Notes under the pieces: model-generated | What the model was told of the DNA's origin: nothing | Databases searched by the model: none | Seen by the model: the letters and a program-made list of their open reading frames with translations, nothing else | Shown here: positions 32,899 through 38,005 of the stretch, piece by piece | How the letters are laid out: each line of letters begins with the position of its first letter | How positions within the stretch are numbered: the stretch's first letter is position 1 | Program-made: the position numbers and the translations under genes | Assembly: GCF_026283955.1 (NCBI RefSeq) | Contig: NZ_JAPDPE010000043.1 | Coordinates: forward strand, 1-38,005 | Length of the DNA stretch: 38,005 nt | Direction of reading: 5' to 3' | DNA from: Dyella silvatica | Lineage (GTDB): Bacteria; Pseudomonadota; Gammaproteobacteria; Xanthomonadales; Rhodanobacteraceae

Positions 32899-33624
32899 TC
32901 ACTCCGCTGGCGGCGGGGGCTGCGAGCCGTGATGAAAGCGGCGGGTAAACCGCCCCAGCAACAAAGGCAGCAGCGCCAGCAGGGCGAGCGCGGCCAGCGG
33001 CATCCAGACCTGATGTTGAAGCAGTAAGCCGAGGCCGAGCTGTTTGTTGTGACTAAGCACATCGCCAAGGCCAGCGCCAACCGAAGTTTCAAAGATCAGC
33101 ATCACGGTGCCGCCCAGCCAGGTGGCGCCGATGAATAACCATAAAGGGCAGCGCAGCCAGGCCAGGCTCAACGTGACCATGCCGAATGGAATCACCGGTA
33201 CAAAACGCAGAAACAACGTGTAGCTGACCGGATGCCTGGCAAAGCCATGACGCAAGCGCTCGACGTAAACCGGTGGGTGCTTGTTGCCGCCGCCGAGCGC
33301 ATAGCGGCTGGCCAGATAAAGAATCAGCGAGCCCAGGGTGATGCCGATCGACGAGCACAGCGTGCCCTCGACCACCCCAAAAGCGAAGCCGCCGGCAAAG
33401 ATGATCACCACGGTACCCGGTACCCCGGTCGACATCGCCAGGGTAAGCAGGCCGATAAAGACCAGCCGGCTAAGCCAGGGGTTGGCATGGATTTGCGCAT
33501 GCAGCTGATCTTGATGGGCGACCAGTTGCTCAGGGTGCAGCCTGTCCAGCACGCCGGAGGCAAACAATACGATGCCTGCCAGGATCAGCAGGATCAGTGG
33601 CAAGGCGGCGCGAAGCCGGCTCAA
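32899..33624 (-). CDS. TVP38/TMEM64 (VTT/DedA-superfamily) membrane protein
   Basis: This 241-aa inner-membrane protein has 5-6 hydrophobic segments and the VTT/SNARE-associated domain (about 55-195): GVPGTVVIIFAGGFAFGVVE, GSLILYLASRYALGG and LRFVPVIPFGMVTLSLAWLR (the F/RxxPxxPfxxxx motif). The superfamily includes lipid scramblases and DedA proteins that support envelope lipid transport. The N-terminal helix is signal-anchor-like; the C-terminus is basic, then Pro-rich. Its ATG overlaps the deaminase stop, so it is the last gene of the glnS operon. Confidence 0.9.
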   Translation of the reverse strand: MSRLRAALPLILLILAGIVLFASGVLDRLHPEQLVAHQDQLHAQIHANPWLSRLVFIGLLTLAMSTGVPGTVVIIFAGGFAFGVVEGTLCSSIGITLGSLILYLASRYALGGGNKHPPVYVERLRHGFARHPVSYTLFLRFVPVIPFGMVTLSLAWLRCPLWLFIGATWLGGTVMLIFETSVGAGLGDVLSHNKQLGLGLLLQHQVWMPLAALALLALLPLLLGRFTRRFHHGSQPPPPAE

Positions 33625-34184
33625 TATGCCGACCCGCTCTCGCCATAGGCGGCCAGTACCAGGCGCGCTTTGTCACGCAGGATGTCGCGGCGCACGGCAA
33701 TGCCGCGGCGTTCGAGCTCGCCCACCCAATCGGCGGGCAGCGGGCCTTCGTCGAACTCGGTGAGTTCTTCGACGTCTTCGGCACGGGCGCCGATAAGCAG
33801 TTCGTCGATGCCTGCCCACACCGTGGCGCCATAGCATTGGCAACACGGCTGTGAACTGGTGGCGAGAATGTAGCGTTCGCCGGTTTCGTTCAGGCGAAAG
33901 CGCGACAGGCGTTGCTGCGCGGCCATATAGGCCATCATTTCGGCGTGTGCCACCGAGCAGGTTTGCGGCACCACGCGGTTGGCCGCGGCGGCGATCAGGC
34001 GGCCCTGATCATCGAACACCGCCGCGCCGAAGGGGCCGCCGGTGCCGTGGGCGATGTTTTGCCGTGACAGTTCGATCGCCAGGCCTACGCGTTCTTCATC
34101 GGTGAGATAGCGCTTGCCGGTGTCAGCGACATCGCCGATCCAGGGCGGCAGCGTGAGATGAATTTGTAGCGGCAACATGCCCAT
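33621..34184 (-). CDS. CMP/dCMP-type (guanine/tRNA-adenosine deaminase-like) nucleoside deaminase
   Basis: This 187-aa protein has a zinc-dependent deaminase domain: HAE (H80, E82) and PCCQC (C114, C117 as zinc ligands), preceded by the GGPFGAAVFDDQGRLIAAAANR substrate-loop region. The family includes guanine deaminase and TadA-like enzymes; the exact base is not predictable. ATG 34184 overlaps the glnS stop (TAATG), with AGGCAGG upstream; an earlier in-frame ATG (34205) lies inside glnS. The C-terminal helix is longer than in minimal members. The operon with glnS and a membrane protein is noteworthy and suggests co-expression, not a shared pathway. Confidence 0.88.
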   Translation of the reverse strand: MGMLPLQIHLTLPPWIGDVADTGKRYLTDEERVGLAIELSRQNIAHGTGGPFGAAVFDDQGRLIAAAANRVVPQTCSVAHAEMMAYMAAQQRLSRFRLNETGERYILATSSQPCCQCYGATVWAGIDELLIGARAEDVEELTEFDEGPLPADWVGELERRGIAVRRDILRDKARLVLAAYGESGSAY

Positions 34185-35866
34185 TAGCCTGCCTGTTTCG
34201 TCCATGTGTCGCGCAGTGTAACCGCACGATTGAATACGGGGGCATCGGCGCGATGATCGACGCGGTCGGCGACAAAATAGCCTAGCCGTTCGAACTGAAA
34301 GCGCTGCTCCGGCTCGACCTGGGCCGCGGCAGGCTCCAGCCAGCCGCGCACAATGCGCTTGGCCTCCGGGTTGATGTGCTCGATCCAGCTCTTGCCATCG
34401 CTTTCGTCATCCGGCGCGGCGACATTGAACAGCCGGTCGTACAGGCGAATCTCGGTAGCCACGCCGTGTTTGGCGCTGACCCAGTGGATGGTGCCCTTGA
34501 CCTTGCGGTCGGCGCCGGGCATGCCATGGCGTGATTCGAGATCGAGGGTGCCACGCAGCTCGGTCACCTGGCCCTCGGCGTTCTTGATGACTTCATTGCA
34601 TTTGACGATGCCGACGCCGCGCAGACGCACTTCGCCTTCGGGCTTGAGGCGATGAAAGCCTTTGGGCGGTACTTCTGCGAAATCTTCGCGCTCGATCCAC
34701 AGCTCCGGCGCGAACGGCACGACGCGGGTACCGAAACTCTCGTCCTTGGGATGATTGGAGAACAGCAGCGACTCGTCGTGCGATGCCGGTAGGTTGGTGA
34801 TGACTAGTTTCAAGGGGTCGAGCACGGCCATGCGGCGTGCCGCGGTCGCATCGAGATCCTCGCGAATGCAGCCTTCGAGTATCGCGTAGTCGATCACGCT
34901 GTTCTGCTTGCTCACGCCCAGGCGCTCGATCAGCAAGCGCAGCCCGGCCGGGGTGAAGCCGCGGCGACGCAGGCCGCGCAGTGTGTTCATGCGCGGATCG
35001 TCCCAGCCGTCGACCAGCTTCTGGTTGACCAATTCGGCCAGCTTGCGTTTGCTGGTGATGCAGTAGCTCAGGTTAAGGCGCGAGAACTCGATCTGCCGCG
35101 GTTTGTCCGGCTCGCTCTCAAAGCCGGCATCGTGCAGCGGCTGCCACAGCTCCGGGTGATTGGGCAGGTCGACCATGTCGACGAACCAATCGTATAGCGG
35201 GCGGTGATCTTCGAATTCCAGGGTGCACAGCGAGTGCGTGATGCCTTCCAGCGCGTCGGACAGGCAGTGCGCGTAGTCGTACATCGGATAGATCGGCCAC
35301 GCATCGCCGGTGTTCTGATGAGTAACCTTGCGAATGCGGCGGAACAGGTCGAGGTTTTCTTCCACGCTGCGTTCACGGTATGGCGAGTTGCGGCCTGGCG
35401 AGGTCAGCGTGCCGCGATACTCGCGCATTTCTTCCGCGCTGAGGTCGTCCACATAGGCGTGGCCGTCTTCGATCAGCTTGATCGCCGCGCGGTAAAACAC
35501 GTCGAAGTAATCTGAGGCATGGCGCAGGTCGTGCCAGTGGTAGCCAAGCCAGCGCACGTCGTCCTTGATGCCTTCGACAAACTCCGGGTCTTCCTTGCCC
35601 GGGTTGGTGTCGTCCAGGCGCAGATTGCACCAGCCCTTGAACTCGGCGGCGATACCAAAGCTCAGGCAGATCGCCTTGGCGTGACCGATGTGCAGGTAAC
35701 CGTTCGGCTCCGGCGGGAACCGCGTGCGGATCGCATGATGACGCCCCGCAGCAAGATCGTCGCGAATGATCTGGCGGACAAAATCCCTGGGTGCATCAGC
35801 CTTCGGCGCATCGGCCGATGGGGCGTTGACAATGGCAGGCTCGGCTACGGTTTTTTCGGTCGACAT
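34184..35866 (-). CDS. glnS: Glutaminyl-tRNA synthetase
   Basis: GlnRS charges tRNA-Gln with glutamine in the cytoplasm. This 560-aa class I synthetase has the HIGH motif in FPPEPNGYLHIGHAKAICLS (about 51-70), LRLDDTNPGKEDPEFVEGIK, and a KMSKS-type loop in CITSKRKLAELVNQKLVDGW. The C-terminal beta-barrel anticodon-binding domains (with VPFAPELWIEREDF) are present, so the gene is complete and the length is normal. MSTEK at 35866 is preferred to ATG 35887 because the extra residues (MCNELYP) look untranslated; the ribosome site is weak for both. It is the first gene of a three-gene overlapping operon. Confidence 0.97.
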   Translation of the reverse strand: MSTEKTVAEPAIVNAPSADAPKADAPRDFVRQIIRDDLAAGRHHAIRTRFPPEPNGYLHIGHAKAICLSFGIAAEFKGWCNLRLDDTNPGKEDPEFVEGIKDDVRWLGYHWHDLRHASDYFDVFYRAAIKLIEDGHAYVDDLSAEEMREYRGTLTSPGRNSPYRERSVEENLDLFRRIRKVTHQNTGDAWPIYPMYDYAHCLSDALEGITHSLCTLEFEDHRPLYDWFVDMVDLPNHPELWQPLHDAGFESEPDKPRQIEFSRLNLSYCITSKRKLAELVNQKLVDGWDDPRMNTLRGLRRRGFTPAGLRLLIERLGVSKQNSVIDYAILEGCIREDLDATAARRMAVLDPLKLVITNLPASHDESLLFSNHPKDESFGTRVVPFAPELWIEREDFAEVPPKGFHRLKPEGEVRLRGVGIVKCNEVIKNAEGQVTELRGTLDLESRHGMPGADRKVKGTIHWVSAKHGVATEIRLYDRLFNVAAPDDESDGKSWIEHINPEAKRIVRGWLEPAAAQVEPEQRFQFERLGYFVADRVDHRADAPVFNRAVTLRDTWTKQAG

Positions 35867-36057
35867 CGGGTAAAGCTCATTGCACATGGGCAGAACGATG
35901 AAGTTTACCTTGTCTGTGTGAGGCTGCGGTTACCCCGGCTGCGGCTGAGCGTGTCCCAGGTATCAAAGGCGTTGCGCCGATGCCTTGGCGGCTGCTGCCA
36001 TGAGCCTGGGCTCGGGGGTGCTTGCTCGGCGCCGGTATCGGCGTTAGCGTGCAGCTC

Positions 36058-36336
36058 ATGCGCATCGCCTATCGAGCGGAAACTCTGATCGACGCCCATC
36101 TGGTAAAGGATGCGCTGGAGCGCGAGGGTATTCCGGCGTTCATCTCGGGCGAATATCTCACCGGTGCGGTGGGCCAGCTGCCGGCGCTGGACTACGTAGC
36201 CGTCTTGGTGCCCGAATCGAGCCAGGCTGCCGCTGACGCGGTGGTGCGTGGGGTCGAGCTGCAACTGGTCGAGGCACGTGCGGCATTGAGCGGCTACGAC
36301 GATGGCCTGCCGTCGTCCCTGCTCGACTACGGTTGA
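36058..36336 (+). CDS. DUF2007-family protein (putative signal-transducing)
   Basis: This 92-aa protein starts MRIAYRAETLIDAHLVKDAL and continues EREGIPAFISGEYLTGAVGQ, the pattern of DUF2007 proteins (small alpha/beta domain, often near amino-acid or nucleotide genes). There is no signal peptide or membrane helix. The start at 36058 begins the conserved region; the frame is open upstream from 36022 but without a ribosome site. Its role is unknown. The following 258 bases before apt show no feature I can name. Confidence 0.8.
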   Translation: MRIAYRAETLIDAHLVKDALEREGIPAFISGEYLTGAVGQLPALDYVAVLVPESSQAAADAVVRGVELQLVEARAALSGYDDGLPSSLLDYG

Positions 36337-36594
36337 TCGCCACCGTGGCTGCGCCGATGAGCGGCTGACCGCGGTGCGCCTTGGCCTGTGGCTGCCGGCG
36401 CGATGACGCTGTCGAGCGCGGAATCCTTGTGGCGCAGGACAGGGCGCCGCCGGCTATCTGCTGTGTAGAAGGTGCGGCTATTCCAGCGGCCAGCGGTCGC
36501 TAACGATCGGCTTGGCTTGATACGAGCCTTGGGCGGTATCCTGCTGGGGCCCGGCGCGTGCCGCGACCGGTTGATATCAGTGAGCCCATCAAGC

Positions 36595-37125
36595 ATGAGT
36601 CAAGTGAAGAAACAGATCGAGGCGCTGATCCGCGCCGTGCCGGATTTCCCCAAACCGGGTGTCGTATTCCGCGACATCACTCCGTTGCTGGCCGATGCCG
36701 GCGGTTTTGCCCGTTGCATCGATGCCATGGCTGAGCCTTGGCAGGGCAGTGGTGTGCAGGCGGTATGCGGTCTCGAATCATGCGGTTTTATTTTTGGCGC
36801 AGCGCTGGCGCAGAAGCTGCACGCCGGCTTTGTACCGTTGCGCAAGCCGAATAAATTGCCGCCGCCGGTGATCGCGGTGGATTACGCGCTTGAATACGGC
36901 AGCGATCGGCTTGAGGCCCGCAACGACGCGTTGAAGCCAGGCGAACGCGTACTGTTGGTCGATGATGTGCTGGCAACCGGCGGCACGCTGGCGGCGGGGC
37001 GGGTGTTGATCGACAAGCTGGGCGGGGTGTTGGTCGGTGCTGGTGTGGTGATTGAACTGGCCGCCTTGCACGGACGTAGCCGTTGGGATGGCGATGTGCC
37101 CTTGCAGGCCTTGCTGAAGTACTGA
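36595..37125 (+). CDS. apt: Adenine phosphoribosyltransferase
   Basis: Apt makes AMP from adenine and PRPP in purine salvage. This 176-aa protein has the N-terminal IRAVPDFPKPGVVFRDITPL (about 12-31), LESCGFIFGAALAQKL, the PRKPNKLP-like VPLRKPNKLPPPV loop, and the PRPP-binding motif VLLVDDVLATGGTL (about 120-133). Length and motifs match the family. The glycine-rich LESRGF of most Apts reads LESCGF here, a mild substitution. A GTTGATATCAGTGAG leader precedes it with a weak ribosome site. Confidence 0.96.
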   Translation: MSQVKKQIEALIRAVPDFPKPGVVFRDITPLLADAGGFARCIDAMAEPWQGSGVQAVCGLESCGFIFGAALAQKLHAGFVPLRKPNKLPPPVIAVDYALEYGSDRLEARNDALKPGERVLLVDDVLATGGTLAAGRVLIDKLGGVLVGAGVVIELAALHGRSRWDGDVPLQALLKY

Positions 37126-37275
37126 TGGCGGTTCGGCATGCATGTATCTGCTGCATAGGCCTGGCGCATGTGTCCGACACGCCTGGAGATCCATGGCGAT
37201 CTTGAGTGGCTGGCTGGCCGTCCCCATCTTGGGGCCACTGGATCACCATGGTCCACGACACGAGGGAGACTGCTC

Positions 37276-37941
37276 ATGCTCGGTATCGGCGCTTGGAAAC
37301 AACGTATGACGCGTCCTGAGGATGCCTTGCCTGGACGCGATACCCCGATCAAACCCGCTCATCCGCATCATGTGCATGGGCGGTCGCTATCGGCCGAGGC
37401 TTTTCCTGGCAGCGAAACGCTGCTGCTTGGCATGGGCTGTTTTTGGGGCGCTGAGCGTAAATTCTGGAGCATGCCCGGCGTGCTGACGACGGCCGTGGGT
37501 TATGCCGGCGGCTACACACCCAACCCAAGCTATCGCGAAGTGTGCTCGGGGCAGACGGGCCACGCCGAGGTGGTGCAGGTGGTTTATGACCCGCAACAAG
37601 TCGACCTCGATAGCTTGCTGCGAACCTTCTGGGAGAGTCACGATCCGACCCAGGGTATGCGCCAGGGCAATGACGCCGGCACCCAATACCGTTCAGCCAT
37701 CTATACGTCCGATGAGGCTCAGCTCGTGGCGGCCAAGGCATCTGCCAAAGGCTTTCAGGCGCAGCTTGAGCGTGCTGGCTACGGCGCCATCACCACGGAG
37801 ATTGCCCCGGCTGGCCGGTTCTATTTTGCAGAAGACGAGCACCAGCAGTATCTGTCCAAGCATGTCGATGGCTATTGCGGCTTGGGCGGTACCGGAGTGA
37901 TCTGCCCGATCGGTTTGTCGATGGGCGCGGCTGGCGTTTGA
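37276..37941 (+). CDS. msrA: Peptide-methionine (S)-S-oxide reductase MsrA
   Basis: MsrA repairs oxidised methionine with thioredoxin. This 221-aa protein has the GCFWGAE active site (C55), VGYAGG and the [22 protein letters not shown] block, [23 protein letters not shown] with the family HDPT and QGNDxGTQYRS strings, and the C-terminal [13 protein letters not shown] with a likely resolving cysteine. GGGAGA precedes ATG 37276 by about 6 bases. There is no signal peptide, so it acts in the cytoplasm. The roughly 40-residue N-terminal extension ([20 protein letters not shown]...) is usual in enteric-type MsrA. Confidence 0.96.
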   Translation: MLGIGAWKQRMTRPEDALPGRDTPIKPAHPHHVHGRSLSAEAFPGSETLLLGMGCFWGAERKFWSMPGVLTTAVGYAGGYTPNPSYREVCSGQTGHAEVVQVVYDPQQVDLDSLLRTFWESHDPTQGMRQGNDAGTQYRSAIYTSDEAQLVAAKASAKGFQAQLERAGYGAITTEIAPAGRFYFAEDEHQQYLSKHVDGYCGLGGTGVICPIGLSMGAAGV

Positions 37942-37948
37942 TGACGCA

Positions 37949-38005
37949 CTAGCGCGCGGTGGCTTCCGCGCGCTCGACATAAAACAGTTCGCATGCGCCG
38001 TTGCC
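37949..38005 (-). CDS. C-terminal end of an unidentified minus-strand gene
   Basis: From the right edge, 18 codons (GNGACELFYVERAEATAR) run on the minus strand to TAG at 37949-37951. The tail is too short to identify. It converges on msrA with 7 bases between stops. An inverted repeat AGCGCGCGG...CCGCGCGCT (37951-37974) overlaps its last codons and could terminate msrA. Confidence 0.35.
   Translation of the reverse strand, partial: GNGACELFYVERAEATAR
37951..37974 (+). terminator. Hairpin after msrA
   Basis: AGCGCGCGG (37951-37959) pairs perfectly with CCGCGCGCT (37966-37974) around TGGCTT, 9 bases after the msrA stop. No T tract follows. It may end msrA transcription, but it overlaps the possible minus-strand gene tail, so its role is uncertain. 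Confidence 0.45.

Noticed and set aside
1-38005. CRISPR arrays, tRNA or rRNA genes and complete insertion sequences
   Set aside because: I saw no regularly spaced repeats, no cloverleaf-like gene ends near the integrase remnant, and no transposase with terminal inverted repeats; a tRNAscan or IS search would settle this.

Overview
The window looks like chromosomal DNA of a gammaproteobacterium of the Xanthomonadales/Lysobacterales, most like Rhodanobacteraceae (Dyella, Luteibacter or a relative). This is inferred from the moderately high GC, the style of the housekeeping proteins (GlnRS, Apt, MsrA, DUF2007) and the many secreted hydrolases with Sec signal peptides, including S53 and GH27 enzymes. 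No rRNA or tRNA was seen to confirm it.

Bases 1-11280 hold the end of a compact, all-plus-strand flagellar-type locus: flgI (3' end), flgB, flgC, fliE, fliF, an unrecognised 147-aa protein, fliH, fliI, fliJ, a fliK-position protein, a short flgD, flgE, a FliM/SctQ-like protein, fliN, fliO, fliP, a FliA-type sigma factor and a small unknown protein. Most neighbours overlap by 1-11 bases. The most unusual point is the switch region. There is no recognisable FliG; a 147-aa protein sits where flagella have FliG and injectisomes have SctK. The FliM-like protein has no visible CheY-binding N-terminus and is too short for a normal FliG-binding middle domain plus SpoA. FliF has a shortened cytoplasmic tail. 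No motA/motB, flagellin or chemotaxis gene is visible here. The locus may encode a flagellar-type export apparatus with a reduced, injectisome-like cytoplasmic platform. That is inference; fliQ, fliR, flhA, flhB and any motor genes could lie left of the window or elsewhere.

Bases 11281-13480 are a decayed boundary. They hold a frameshifted tyrosine-integrase remnant that has lost its catalytic tyrosine, a small secreted protein with its own terminator, about 850 bp of lower-GC DNA with no convincing gene, and one small hypothetical gene.

Bases 13480-22560 are accessory metabolism. A TetR regulator and a GT1-type glycosyltransferase form a two-gene operon with a repeat-rich regulatory region. 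Two tandem secreted GH27 alpha-galactosidase paralogues follow, then a convergent secreted GH63 glycoside hydrolase, and a divergent secreted amidohydrolase with an extra N-terminal domain. Bases 22990-28850 carry a BenE-type transporter, a secreted phosphoesterase, an 816-bp gene-poor gap and a secreted S53 (sedolisin-type) protease.

Bases 28850-32900 hold an ArsR regulator with a short-chain dehydrogenase and a 26-bp palindrome between them, an MFS transporter preceded by two copies of a 19-bp operator-like palindrome, and a secreted YVTN-type beta-propeller protein. Bases 32900-38005 are more housekeeping: glnS, a CMP/dCMP-type deaminase and a TVP38/TMEM64 membrane protein as an overlapping minus-strand operon, then DUF2007, apt and msrA on the plus strand, and the tail of a minus-strand gene at the right edge.
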